A DNA stretch of 36,638 nt from Cyanobacteria bacterium MAG CAR3_bin_5. Its GTDB lineage: Bacteria; Cyanobacteriota; Cyanobacteriia; PCC-6307; Cyanobiaceae. The notes beneath the pieces were generated by a model. The model was not told the DNA's origin, ran no database searches, and worked only from the letters and a program-made list of their open reading frames with translations. The stretch is taken from the NCBI GenBank assembly GCA_026709085.1, contig JAPOTR010000019.1, positions 1-36,638 of the forward strand. The letters run 5' to 3'. The position numbers were made by a program, and so were the translations under genes. This document shows positions 23,873 through 33,868 of the stretch, one piece after another; within the stretch, counting starts at the first letter, position 1; each line of letters begins with the position of its first letter.

Positions 23873-24904
23873 ATGACCCCCGTCACCTGTCACGCCAGCC
23901 ATCCCCGGTTACCGTCATGCCCCTCAGCCCTGGGGCGTCACCCCTTCAGCGTAGCGCCGATGCTGGACTGCACCGACCGGCATTTCCGGGTGCTGATGCG
24001 TCACATCAGCCGTGGGGCCTTGCTCTACACGGAGATGGTGGTGGCCCAGGCGCTCCACTACGGCCACCGGCGGCGCCTGCTGGATTTCAATCCCGTTGAG
24101 CGCCCCCTGGCGCTCCAGGTGGGGGGGGACGATCCCCTGTTGCTGGCGGAAGCGGCCCGCATGGCCGAGGTGTGGGGCTACGACGAACTCAACCTGAACC
24201 TGGGCTGTCCCAGTGAACGGGTGCAGGCGGGACGTTTTGGCGCCTGCCTCATGGCGGAACCCGACCACGTGGCCCGCTGCATCGAGGCCATGGCCACCAG
24301 CAGCGGCCTGCCGGTCACCGTCAAACACCGCCTGGGCATTGACCATCAGGCAAGCTACGACCGGCTCCTGGCATTCGTGGACACCACGGCGGCGGCGGGG
24401 GCCCAGCGCTTCATCATCCATGCCCGCAAGGCCTGGTTGCAGGGCCTCAATCCCAAACAGAATCGCACCATCCCCCCTCTGCGCTACGACTGGGTGGCGC
24501 GCCTCAAGCAGGAACGTCCCCACTTGTCCGTTGTCCTCAACGGGGGGCTCGCCACCATGGCGGATTGCCGCCAAGCTCTGACCATGTGCGACGGCGCCAT
24601 GGTGGGCCGCGCCGTCTATGACCACCCCCTGCGCTGGGCTGACGTGGATGGGGTCTTTTACGGCCGTGCTCCCCAGCAACTGCGGCCGTCCGCCATTGTG
24701 GCGGCCATGATTCCCTATGCCGAGGTCCACATGGCCCAGGGGGGACGCCTCTGGGACGTGGCCCGCCACCTCTTGCAACTGGTGCAGGGTGTTCCCGGGG
24801 CGCGGGCCTGGCGTCGTCGCCTCGGTGAAGGAGCCATGGTCCGCGGCGCCGGCCTGGGGGTGCTTCAGCAAGCTGCCGAGGCATTGATGGGGCGGGGATG
24901 GTGA
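23873..24904 (+). CDS. dusA: tRNA-dihydrouridine synthase (DusA type)
   Basis: A 343-residue flavoenzyme that reduces uridines in the tRNA D-loop with NADPH and FMN. It has FSVAPMLDCTDRHFRVL at the start of the TIM barrel, NLGCPSERVQAGRFGACLM with the catalytic Cys, KHRLGID, IIHARKAWLQGL, VVLNGGLATMAD and MVGRAVYDHP for phosphate binding. A C-terminal helical domain follows. The GRFGAC and AWLQGLNPKQNR stretches favour DusA over DusB/C. ATG 23873 is chosen; ATG 23846 adds nine residues and is also possible. It is divergent from msrB with a very short gap. Confidence 0.9.
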   Translation: MTPVTCHASHPRLPSCPSALGRHPFSVAPMLDCTDRHFRVLMRHISRGALLYTEMVVAQALHYGHRRRLLDFNPVERPLALQVGGDDPLLLAEAARMAEVWGYDELNLNLGCPSERVQAGRFGACLMAEPDHVARCIEAMATSSGLPVTVKHRLGIDHQASYDRLLAFVDTTAAAGAQRFIIHARKAWLQGLNPKQNRTIPPLRYDWVARLKQERPHLSVVLNGGLATMADCRQALTMCDGAMVGRAVYDHPLRWADVDGVFYGRAPQQLRPSAIVAAMIPYAEVHMAQGGRLWDVARHLLQLVQGVPGARAWRRRLGEGAMVRGAGLGVLQQAAEALMGRGW

Positions 24905-24956
24905 TGGAGGGGGCCTTGGGGCGCATCCTCCTTCGTTGAGTCTCTTAATCTTCTAT

Positions 24957-25826
24957 TTATGAATCCTGGCCCTGGGAACCGGGGGTCTGGAGAAGCTGAA
25001 ACACCCGCTCCGGGACCAACTCGGTGGTGGCGCCGACAACGGCGTCAGCGCCAGCGGCCAACAACTGGTGGTGGTAAGCGACCCGCACCGTCTCGTCGGC
25101 AGCGGCCACATGGGGCGGCGCCACGGCCAGGGCCTTGCAGCGAAGCCGGGGCTGTTGCCGCCGGGCGCGAACCACCGTGAGCACGTCCGCAACGGTATCC
25201 CCCACATACCCCATGGGCAGGTGGGCGAGGGGGACGTGGGCCCTGGCGGCCAATGCCTCGGCCAACTGGAGAAGACCCGTGGGATCCGGTTTATCCGGGG
25301 CATCCCCCATGGCCACCAGGGGGGGCTGAAGCAGGCCCAGGCGGTCCTCCAGCACGTGGCGGGCGCTGGGGGGTTCAGCCCCGCTGACAAAGCCCCAGCC
25401 AATGCCGGCGCCGCTGAGGGCGGCAAAAAAAGCCCTGTTCACCAACAGGGGCTCCTGGCGGATGAGGCCGGTCCACCGCCGGGGCTCACGGCTCACGGCG
25501 CCCCCGTCGTCCCGCCCGAAATACAACCCGGAGAACACTTCCACCACCGCCGTCCGTGAAGGCAGGGACAGGTTCGGCTGCCGGGAGCGGCGGCGGCGCA
25601 GCAACTCCAGGCTGGCATCCCAATCGTTGTTCCAGCGGCCGTCCGCCTTGAGGGCGTCAATGGTCTCGGGTGTGGGCCGCCAGCCGCTGAAGTGGGCCAC
25701 GGTTTCCGCCACGGCGAGGCGATAACTGCCCCCAACGTCACGGATCACACCGTCGATATCAAACAGCAGCAGGGCGCGAAGCGGGGGCAGGACGAGTTGC
25801 CGGGGGCCTGTTAAGCTAATCCCCAA
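24957..25826 (-). CDS. HAD-superfamily hydrolase, TIGR01548-like
   Basis: A roughly 289-residue HAD IA hydrolase. Motif I is [20 protein letters not shown], motif II FVSGAE, motif [11 protein letters not shown] and motif [12 protein letters not shown]. The long cap with [18 protein letters not shown] is typical of the cyanobacterial subfamily described under TIGR01548, whose substrate is unknown. There is no ATG before motif I. TTG 25826 is the best standard start; the frame is open to 25973, but that would overlap PSRP-3. With TTG 25826 the gap to the divergent PSRP-3 start is only 24 bases, so one or both starts may be wrong. Confidence 0.8.
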   Translation of the reverse strand: MGISLTGPRQLVLPPLRALLLFDIDGVIRDVGGSYRLAVAETVAHFSGWRPTPETIDALKADGRWNNDWDASLELLRRRRSRQPNLSLPSRTAVVEVFSGLYFGRDDGGAVSREPRRWTGLIRQEPLLVNRAFFAALSGAGIGWGFVSGAEPPSARHVLEDRLGLLQPPLVAMGDAPDKPDPTGLLQLAEALAARAHVPLAHLPMGYVGDTVADVLTVVRARRQQPRLRCKALAVAPPHVAAADETVRVAYHHQLLAAGADAVVGATTELVPERVFQLLQTPGSQGQDS

Positions 25827-25850
25827 CAGCCAAAGACGTCTCCCCCCATC

Positions 25851-26288
25851 TTGAGCGAAACCACCACCGCCCCTTTTCCCGAAACCAGCCAGCCCAACCC
25901 CGGCAGTAGCTCCATGTCCACCCCGGCCCGTTCCGAGGACAGGCCCGAACCCTCCGTGGCCACCTCCGGCCACACGCCCCGCCCTGACGAGGGGCGATTT
26001 CTTCTCAAGATTCTGTGGCTGCCGGACAACGTGGCCCTGGCTGTGGATCAGATTGTCGGGGGTGGCCCCAGTCCGCTGACCAGCTATTACTTCTGGCCCC
26101 GGGACGATGCCTGGGACACGCTCAAATCCGACCTGGAACGAAAGAAATGGATTACCGACAACGAGCGGGTGGAAATCCTCAACCAGGCCACGGAAGTGAT
26201 CAACTACTGGCAGGAGGAGGGCAAAGGGAAAGGCCTGGAGGACGTGAAACTCAAGTTCCCCAAAGTCACCTTCTGCGGTACGGCCTGA
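25851..26288 (+). CDS. ycf65: Ribosomal protein PSRP-3 / Ycf65
   Basis: A 145-residue protein whose last 100 residues are the PSRP-3 domain: [40 protein letters not shown], and [18 protein letters not shown]. It is a cyanobacterial and plastid-specific component of the 30S subunit. The first 45 residues are a Pro/Ser-rich disordered tail. TTG 25851 gives 145 residues; ATG 25914 gives 124 and may be the better start, also leaving more space for a promoter. It is followed by the GTPase gene on the same strand, a sensible ribosome-assembly neighbour. Confidence 0.9.
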   Translation: MSETTTAPFPETSQPNPGSSSMSTPARSEDRPEPSVATSGHTPRPDEGRFLLKILWLPDNVALAVDQIVGGGPSPLTSYYFWPRDDAWDTLKSDLERKKWITDNERVEILNQATEVINYWQEEGKGKGLEDVKLKFPKVTFCGTA

Positions 26289-26341
26289 AGGGGGGTTGTC
26301 CTTAGGATTCCGGCTCCAACGGATGTAGCCCCACCACCGGC

Positions 26342-27220
26342 ATGGCGTCCCCCAGCATCCAGTGGTACCCCGGTCACGTGGCCCGGGCGGAGAGGCAACT
26401 GCGCCACCAACTGGACCGCGTCGATCTGGTGCTGGAGGTGTGTGACGCCCGCATCCTGCAGGCGAGCCGGCACCCGTGCCTGGGGCGCTGGGCGGGGAAC
26501 AAGCCCCGGCTGCTGGTGGTAAACCGGCGGGACATGATCCCCCCGCCCGCCCGCAGCAGTTGGCAGCGGTGGCTTCAGCGTCATGGGGAGGCCCCCATCT
26601 GGTGCGACGGGCGCCGGGGCGGAGGCAGCAAGGCGCTCCTGCAGGCGGCCGTGGAGGCCGGCAGCGCCCTCAATGCCCGTCGTCAACGGCGGGGCCTGCG
26701 CCCGCGGCCGGTGCGGGCCCTCATGCTGGGCTTCCCCAACGTGGGCAAGTCCGCCCTGATCAATCGGCTGGTGGGCCGCCGGGCCGTGGCCAGCGAACGG
26801 CGGGCCGGCGTCACCCGCTCCCTCCAGTGGGTGCGCATGGGCGGCCATGTGGATCTTCTGGATGCCCCCGGCATCCTGCCCCCCCGCCTCCAGGATCAAC
26901 AGGCTGCTCTGCTGCTGGCCATCTGCGATGACATTGGTCAGGCCGCCTATGACCATGAACCGGTGGCCCAGGTGTTGCTTCAGCGCCTCGCCACCCTGGC
27001 GCCACCCCATGTGAACCAACCGCTAACGGATCTTCTGGCGGACCGCTACGGCGTCACGGTGGATCCACGGATGGCCCATCAATGGCTGCAGGCCGCCGCC
27101 GCCGAGCACACCAGCGGTTGCACCGCCCCCATGGCCCGGCGGCTGCTGGAGGACTTCCGCAAGGGGCGCCTGGGCGCCATTGCTCTGCAAGAAGCACCCC
27201 AACCATCGCCACAGGGGTGA
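26342..27220 (+). CDS. rbgA: YlqF/RbgA-type circularly permuted GTPase
   Basis: A 292-residue GTPase of the YlqF/YawG family, which in Bacillus finishes assembly of the 50S subunit. The motifs are in permuted order: G4-like NRRD (61-64) first, then G1 GFPNVGKSALINRL (about 130), G2 region RRAGVTRS, and G3 DAPGI (about 174). The N-terminus IQWYPGHVARAERQLR and CDARILQASRHP match the family. G4 is NRRD instead of the usual NKxD, a conservative change. The C-terminal helical domain ends with RLLEDFRKGRLGAIALQEA. The start is ATG 26342. It is followed by the pseudouridine synthase, probably in the same transcript. Confidence 0.92.
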   Translation: MASPSIQWYPGHVARAERQLRHQLDRVDLVLEVCDARILQASRHPCLGRWAGNKPRLLVVNRRDMIPPPARSSWQRWLQRHGEAPIWCDGRRGGGSKALLQAAVEAGSALNARRQRRGLRPRPVRALMLGFPNVGKSALINRLVGRRAVASERRAGVTRSLQWVRMGGHVDLLDAPGILPPRLQDQQAALLLAICDDIGQAAYDHEPVAQVLLQRLATLAPPHVNQPLTDLLADRYGVTVDPRMAHQWLQAAAAEHTSGCTAPMARRLLEDFRKGRLGAIALQEAPQPSPQG

Positions 27221-27266
27221 GGTGGGGCAGCAATCCTCCTGCTCGTCAGAGGCCGGTGGTGGGGCC

Positions 27267-28214
27267 ATGTTCGGCCATGGCGTCGGCCAACTGGTGCGTC
27301 TCACCTACGACAAACCCCACCCCATGCGCCTTGACCGGTGGCTGGCGCAGCAGCGGCAGGAGCAGAGCCGGGCCCGGATTCAGAAGCTCATCGCCCAACA
27401 CCTGGTGCGGGTGAACGGCGCAACAATCCCCCGGGCCAAAACACCCTTGCGCCCCGGGGACCGGGTGGAACTGTGGTTGCCGCCACCGGAACCGCTGGAC
27501 TACCTGCCGCCCCAGCCCATGGACCTGGACATTCTCCATGAGGACGCCGAGATCATCGTTGTCAACAAACCCGCCGGCCTCACGGTTCACCCTGCCCCCG
27601 GCCACCGGGACGGCACCCTGGTGAACGGGTTGCTTGCCCACTGCCCCGACCTGCCCGGCATCGGCGGCAAGATGCGCCCCGGCATTGTTCACCGCCTGGA
27701 TAAGGACACCAGCGGTTGCATGGTGGTGGCCAAAAGCCAGGCCGCGCTCATGAGCCTGCAACGGCAAATCGCCCAGCGAAGCTGCAGCCGCCGCTACCTG
27801 GGGCTCGTCCATGGTGTGCTGGCCCATGAGGAAGGCGTATGGGACGGTCCCATTGGCCGTCATCCCGTGGACCGGCGCCGGTATGCCGTTGTGCAGGGGG
27901 AGAGCGGGCGGCAGGCCCGGACCCATTGGCGGGTGCTGGAACGGCTGGGGGATTACTCCCTGGTGCGCTTCCAGCTTGAGACCGGCCGCACCCATCAGAT
28001 CCGCGTCCATTGCAGCCATGGGGGACACCCCATTGTGGGGGATCCTCTCTACAGCCGCTGTCGCCGCCTGCCCATGGCCTTGCCCGGTCAAATGCTCCAC
28101 GCCGTTGAACTGGGTCTGGATCATCCCCTCACTCAGGAGCGCATTGTCTGCTCGGCGGAACCGCCCCCGTGCTTTCAAGGGCTGTTGCGGCGGCTGCGGA
28201 CGCCAGGCTCCTGA
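27267..28214 (+). CDS. rluD: RluD-type 23S rRNA pseudouridine synthase
   Basis: A 315-residue RluA-family enzyme that isomerises uridines in 23S rRNA, probably helix 69. The S4 RNA-binding domain (about 15-75) contains MRLDRWLAQQRQEQSRARIQ and LVRVNGATIPRAKTPLRPGD. The catalytic domain has VVNKPAGLTVHPAPGH and HRLDKDTSGCMVV (Asp about 144), then RYLGLVHG, RTHWRVLERLG and ETGRTHQIRVH. ATG 27267 was chosen; a frame open back to 27180 would overlap the GTPase gene. The last 40 bases overlap the 3' end of cobB on the other strand. Within the RluA family, assignment to RluD is by overall plan only. Confidence 0.88.
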   Translation: MFGHGVGQLVRLTYDKPHPMRLDRWLAQQRQEQSRARIQKLIAQHLVRVNGATIPRAKTPLRPGDRVELWLPPPEPLDYLPPQPMDLDILHEDAEIIVVNKPAGLTVHPAPGHRDGTLVNGLLAHCPDLPGIGGKMRPGIVHRLDKDTSGCMVVAKSQAALMSLQRQIAQRSCSRRYLGLVHGVLAHEEGVWDGPIGRHPVDRRRYAVVQGESGRQARTHWRVLERLGDYSLVRFQLETGRTHQIRVHCSHGGHPIVGDPLYSRCRRLPMALPGQMLHAVELGLDHPLTQERIVCSAEPPPCFQGLLRRLRTPGS

Positions 28215-29611
28215 GCACGGCGGGCCGCGGCCACCAACCTCCGGGGCATCCGGGGCTGACCACTCCAGTGGAGATGCAGCCAACTGGCATGGAGTCTGCC
28301 GTGGGCCAGGCCCTCCCTGCGGGTGGGGACACCCCATCCGCTCAGTTGCCAGAGGGGGCGCAGAGGCGGGGCGGGTTTGGCGCCCGGATCCCGGAGGGTG
28401 CGGGCGGGCGCCACCTGCCAGTGGTGGAATTCATGCCCCACCACCTGCTCACGGGGGCGCACCACGGGACTGGCGCCGCAGGCCGATGCCCTGCGGTAAC
28501 CCAACTGGAAGGCGCCGCGGCAGGCGGCGCCGGGAAGGATACCCGCCATGGGCCAGGGCCGGTTTTCCGGATCATGGAGGGTGCGCAGCAGCAACAGCAT
28601 CCCCCCGCACTCGGCATAGATGGGCAGGCCACGGCCATGGGCCGCCCGCAATGCCCCCAGGCTGCGGGCGGCCTGGGCCAGGGTGGCGCCGTGGAGTTCG
28701 GGATAGCCCCCGGGCAACACCAACCCTGCCGTCCCCCGGGGCAGGGGTTGATCCGCCAACGGCGACCAGCCCTGGATTCGCGCCCCGTAATACTCCAGCC
28801 ACTCCCGCTGCTCGGGATAGAGGAAGCAGAAGGCCCGGTCCCGGGCAATGGCCAGCACGGGACCGGGGTCTGCGGCCGGCCGGGGGACATCCGTGGGGCT
28901 GACGACCAGGAAGGGGGATGGTCCGGGGCCGCCGCGACTGGCTTGCAGGTGGGGCAGGAGGCGGTCCACGTCAAGGTGGCGCAGCGCCACGGCCGCCAAC
29001 TGCCGGCAGCGGGCCTGGAAGTGGTGGATTTCCCCTGGCGGCAGGAGCCCCAGATGCCGTGAGGGCAGGGCCATGGCTTCACTGCGGGGCAGTACGCCCA
29101 GCACCGGCAGACCCGTCGGCTCCAGGGCCGCCGTCAGCAATTGCCGGTGCCGTCGGCTGCCCACGCCGTTGAGCACCACGCCGCACCACGGCAACTCGGG
29201 AGCCTGATCCCGGAAGCCCGCCGCCAGGGCGCGGATGGAGGCCCCCTGGCGGGCGGCATCCACAACGAACAGCAGGGGGAGATTGAGCAGGCGGGCCACG
29301 TGGGCGGTGCTGCCCTCCTGGCTGGGGCCGAGGCCGTCATACAGGCCCATGACCCCCTCCACCAGACAGGCGTCCGTGGCGCGCCCCCAATGGTGGAACG
29401 CCGCCAGCAGCCATGGCTTCCCACAGAGGAGGGGATCCAGGTTGCGGCAGGGGCGGCCGCTGAGGGTCCCCAGGAGTTGGGAATCCAGGTAGTCCGGCCC
29501 CACTTTGAAGGTCTGCACGGTGAGACCCCGCTGGCTCAGGGCCGCCGTCAGACAGAGGCTCAACAGGGTTTTGCCGGAGCCGCTCCGGGGTGCGGCGATG
29601 ATGAGGCCCAA
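28175..29611 (-). CDS. cobB: Cobyrinic acid a,c-diamide synthase
   Basis: A 478-residue CobB/CbiA amidotransferase of cobalamin (pseudocobalamin in marine cyanobacteria) synthesis, adding amide groups to side chains a and c using ATP and glutamine. It has the N-terminal P-loop APRSGSGKT (7-15), VGPDYLDSQLLG and VEGVMGLYDG. The C-terminal glutamine amidotransferase half has LVLPGGYPELHG and nucleophile Cys in YAECGGMLLL (about 334), closing with GHEFHHWQV. The start is TTG 29611, the only standard codon before the P-loop. It follows opcA by 16 bases and so ends the petH-zwf-opcA-cobB run. The C-terminal overlaps rluD on the opposite strand. Confidence 0.92.
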   Translation of the reverse strand: MGLIIAAPRSGSGKTLLSLCLTAALSQRGLTVQTFKVGPDYLDSQLLGTLSGRPCRNLDPLLCGKPWLLAAFHHWGRATDACLVEGVMGLYDGLGPSQEGSTAHVARLLNLPLLFVVDAARQGASIRALAAGFRDQAPELPWCGVVLNGVGSRRHRQLLTAALEPTGLPVLGVLPRSEAMALPSRHLGLLPPGEIHHFQARCRQLAAVALRHLDVDRLLPHLQASRGGPGPSPFLVVSPTDVPRPAADPGPVLAIARDRAFCFLYPEQREWLEYYGARIQGWSPLADQPLPRGTAGLVLPGGYPELHGATLAQAARSLGALRAAHGRGLPIYAECGGMLLLLRTLHDPENRPWPMAGILPGAACRGAFQLGYRRASACGASPVVRPREQVVGHEFHHWQVAPARTLRDPGAKPAPPLRPLWQLSGWGVPTRREGLAHGRLHASWLHLHWSGQPRMPRRLVAAARRAQEPGVRSRRNSP

Positions 29612-29627
29612 GGAGGGAGCGCAGTGG

Positions 29628-30929
29628 TCAGACCTGGCTGGCCGCCGTCAGCATCCGGTCCGCCAGTTGGGCCGTGGTGGCCAGCAGGGGATTGGTGGTG
29701 TCGTGGCCGCCGGTGAGGACACGGGTTTCCTGCACCTCCAGAGATCTCTCGATCAGCGGGACGATTTCTTCCACCAGATCCCGGGAGGAAACGTCCCCCC
29801 CCTCCAGCCGCATGCAGCCACTGGCTTCTCCGCAGAGCACCACGCAGAGTTCCCGGCTGTCGGGGGGTTGACACAACAGGCGCAGGCCCAGAACGGAGCC
29901 GGCATGGGGTTTTGGGAAACCCACGGGAACCGCCACCAGGCGCAAATCCACCATGACCCCGTCCGGGCGCCGGAAGCGGTAGACGCTGCTGTCCCGTTGC
30001 TGGCAGCCTGTCTGCAGCGACCACTGGAGGCGGCCGGCGATCCATGCGGCCAGCAGCAGACCTTGGCACAACTGGTCCCCCTCCACGTCAATATCCACCT
30101 GCGCCACATGGCTGAGGGCGGTGCGTCGGTCCTGGGCGTCAAAGGCCATGGCCAGGGATTCCCGCCACCCCCCGAGGCGGTACCAGTTCAGATCGGAGAC
30201 CGCCTGACCGGCGGCAATGCGCTGGGCCAGAATCCTGAGGGAAGGCCCGGTTTCCCCCAGGGCGGTATCTACAATCAGCCGTCGCGGCGCCGTCGCCAGC
30301 CGTTCAAAGATGTCCATGTGTTCCCCGAGGGCCCCTTCCCAGAGCACCCAGCAGGGCAACTGAGGGGGGATCAACCGGGGCAGCAGGTCCAGTTCCGCGG
30401 CAATGGACGCCGCCCCGCCACGGAGCACCAGCACGTCCCCGCACACACTGCCACCCGCACTGTTCTCCTCCGGCAGGGAGCAATAGGCGGCCACCAGGGC
30501 ATCCAGGGCCTGCTCCCCGTCAATGGTGGGGGCCAGGGTGATCATGCGGTGGGGCTGGAGTTCGCTGATGCTGCTTTCAATGGCCTGGCCCCGCAGATCG
30601 TCGTAGGCCCCGTTTTCCCCGGTTTGGGCGGCCAGTGTCCGGGCCAGGGTGTTGGAGAGGGGCGCGGTGGCGGCGGGGAGACCGTAGGCGCCAATGGCGC
30701 GACGGGCGGCATCCACCAGACAAGGGCGCTGCATTCCCATGACCGCATCCTGCAGCAGGCCGAGGCGGGACAGGTGCTGCTCCAGCCAGGCCGGCTCCCA
30801 CACCACCAGGGTAAAGGTGGCGGAGCTGTTGGCGCCCTCTTCCGGATGCTCCCAAAGCTGTTTCAGGTGGTCGATCACCGCATCGGGCGGCAGCTTGAGG
30901 GGGGCTTGCAGGGTGAACTGGGGAACCAT
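29628..30929 (-). CDS. opcA: Glucose-6-phosphate dehydrogenase assembly protein OpcA
   Basis: A 433-residue OpcA. In cyanobacteria it activates and assembles Zwf, linking the oxidative pentose phosphate pathway to redox state through thioredoxin. Family-like stretches are TFTLVVWEPAWLEQ, MITLAPTIDGEQAL, DLNWYRLGGWRESLAMAFD and AAWIAGRLQW in order. Several cysteines are present (for example CLVDAARRAIG and VCGDVLVLRGG) but I cannot say which would be redox-active. The ATG at 30929 (MVPQFTLQAPLKLP) is the family-like start, although the frame stays open to 31121 inside zwf. The gap from the zwf stop is 28 bases, which supports co-transcription. Confidence 0.92.
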   Translation of the reverse strand: MVPQFTLQAPLKLPPDAVIDHLKQLWEHPEEGANSSATFTLVVWEPAWLEQHLSRLGLLQDAVMGMQRPCLVDAARRAIGAYGLPAATAPLSNTLARTLAAQTGENGAYDDLRGQAIESSISELQPHRMITLAPTIDGEQALDALVAAYCSLPEENSAGGSVCGDVLVLRGGAASIAAELDLLPRLIPPQLPCWVLWEGALGEHMDIFERLATAPRRLIVDTALGETGPSLRILAQRIAAGQAVSDLNWYRLGGWRESLAMAFDAQDRRTALSHVAQVDIDVEGDQLCQGLLLAAWIAGRLQWSLQTGCQQRDSSVYRFRRPDGVMVDLRLVAVPVGFPKPHAGSVLGLRLLCQPPDSRELCVVLCGEASGCMRLEGGDVSSRDLVEEIVPLIERSLEVQETRVLTGGHDTTNPLLATTAQLADRMLTAASQV

Positions 30930-30957
30930 GGCGAGGCTGAGGGGAGGGGCGTGGGAA

Positions 30958-32481
30958 TCAGGGGCGGCGCCAGAGCAGACCGTCACGGGCCAGCAACTCG
31001 TCCGATGCCGCTGGTCCCCAGGTGCCGGCCTCGTAGGGGTGGACGGGGAAGCGATCCGGGGACTGCTTGAGCCCCTCCAGGATGGGGGTGTAGAGCCGCC
31101 AGGCGGCTTCCACCTCGTCACTGCGGGTGAAAAGGGTGGGATCCCCCAGCATGGCGTCCGCCAGGAGTCGCACGTAGCCCTCGTCGGAGGGTTCCCCGAA
31201 GGACTCGTCGTAGGAGAAGTTCATGGAGATGGGACGGCTGCGCATCCCGGAGCCCGGCGCCTTCACCTCGAAGCGGAACGTGGCCCCTTCGTTGGGCTGG
31301 ATGCGAATCACGAACTGGTTGGCGCTCACCCCACCCGCTGCGGCATCAAAAAGACGCACCGGGGCATCCCGGAAGGTGAGGGCCACCTCACTGAGGCGTT
31401 TGGCCAGATGCTTGCCGGTGCGCAGGTAGAAGGGCACCCCCTGCCAACGCCAGTTGTCAACGAACAGCTTGATGGCCACGTAGGTTTCCGTGGTGCTGTC
31501 GGGGTCCACACCGGGTTCATGGCGGTAGCTGGCCATGGGATGCTCCGCCGTGCCGCCGCTGCCGTATTGTCCGCGCACGCAACAACTCCAGGGTTGCTCC
31601 GGGCTGGCCAGTCGGGCCGCCTGCAGCACCTTGGCCTTCTCGTTGCGGATGGATTCCGGCTCGAAGCGCCCCGGCGGCTCCATGGCGGTCAGGGCCAGCA
31701 TCTGGGTCAGGTGGTTCTGCACCATGTCCTTCAGGGCGCCGGACTGCTCGTAGTAACTGGCCCGCTGCTCCACCCCCACGGTTTCCGCGGCGGTGATCTG
31801 CACACTGCTGACGTGGTTCCGGTTCCAGAGGGGCTCGAAGATGGTGTTGGCGAAGCGCAACACCATGATGTTCTGGACCGTTTCCTTGCCCAGGTAGTGG
31901 TCGATGCGGAAAAGCTGGTTCTCCCGGCCGCAGCTTCTGACCACCCGGTTGAGCTGCTGGGCGCTGGCGTAGTCCGTGCCGAAGGGCTTTTCAATCACCA
32001 GGCGGCTCCGTTGCCGATCCGCCAACAGGCCCGCTCCCGCCAGGGCCCGGGCGCCGGAGCCGTAATAGGCAGGCGAGACGGAGAGATAGAACGTGCGCTC
32101 ACCCCGGGTGGCCCGCTGGCGATCCACCTGCTCCAACCGCTGGGCCAGCCGCGCCAGGTGATCCGGCTGCTGCAGGTCCACGGGTTCATAGAAGAGCCCC
32201 TGGCTGAACTGCTCCCAAGCCTGGGGATGGGCGGCGATGGCGGGCTGGAGTCGCTCCGCCATGGTCTGGCGGAACACCTGGTCGCTCCAGGGGCGCCGGG
32301 CACAACCCAGCACCGCAAACTCACTGGAGAGGCGCCGCTGAAGGAACAACTCGAACAGGGCGGGGATCAACTTGCGGTGCGTCAAATCACCGGACGCACC
32401 GAAGATGATCAGGCATTGGGGGGGAATCACCCGCTCCTGGCGCAGGCCAACGCGCAGGGGATTGGTCAAGGTGGCGGCCAT
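30958..32481 (-). CDS. zwf: Glucose-6-phosphate 1-dehydrogenase
   Basis: A 507-residue enzyme of the oxidative pentose phosphate pathway that makes NADPH in the dark. The coenzyme motif is FGASGDLTHRKL (27-38), the active site RIDHYLGKE (about 192-200, with the catalytic His and Lys), and EKPFGTDYASA precedes it. The C-terminal domain contains TETYVAIKLFVDNWRW and VPFYLRTGKHLAKR. The length matches cyanobacterial Zwf. ATG 32481 is chosen; the open extension to 32613 overlaps petH. petH ends 71 bases upstream and opcA follows, a cluster that joins the two main NADPH sources. Confidence 0.96.
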   Translation of the reverse strand: MAATLTNPLRVGLRQERVIPPQCLIIFGASGDLTHRKLIPALFELFLQRRLSSEFAVLGCARRPWSDQVFRQTMAERLQPAIAAHPQAWEQFSQGLFYEPVDLQQPDHLARLAQRLEQVDRQRATRGERTFYLSVSPAYYGSGARALAGAGLLADRQRSRLVIEKPFGTDYASAQQLNRVVRSCGRENQLFRIDHYLGKETVQNIMVLRFANTIFEPLWNRNHVSSVQITAAETVGVEQRASYYEQSGALKDMVQNHLTQMLALTAMEPPGRFEPESIRNEKAKVLQAARLASPEQPWSCCVRGQYGSGGTAEHPMASYRHEPGVDPDSTTETYVAIKLFVDNWRWQGVPFYLRTGKHLAKRLSEVALTFRDAPVRLFDAAAGGVSANQFVIRIQPNEGATFRFEVKAPGSGMRSRPISMNFSYDESFGEPSDEGYVRLLADAMLGDPTLFTRSDEVEAAWRLYTPILEGLKQSPDRFPVHPYEAGTWGPAASDELLARDGLLWRRP

Positions 32482-32552
32482 GAAGGCGTTGGAGCCGTCG
32501 GTCTGCCCTTCTTTAGCCACAACGGCGGTGTTTGGGGAGCCTGGAGGATGCC

Positions 32553-33779
<1,227 letters not shown>

Positions 33780-33813
33780 TTAAGGGCGCCAGGGCCGAGT
33801 CCAGGCGCCAGCC

Positions 33814-33819
33814 TATAAT
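33814..33819 (+). promoter_or_regulatory. Consensus -10 (TATAAT) for the M48 protease gene
   Basis: A perfect TATAAT 50 bases before GTG 33869. It overlaps the apparent ATG at 33818, which argues that this ATG lies upstream of the transcript start and is not the initiation codon. No good -35 is visible at 17-base spacing. Confidence 0.5.
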
Positions 33820-33868
33820 GCTCTCCTGCCATCAGGCTATCCTTTCATCAGCAGTGGAAGGGCCAGGG

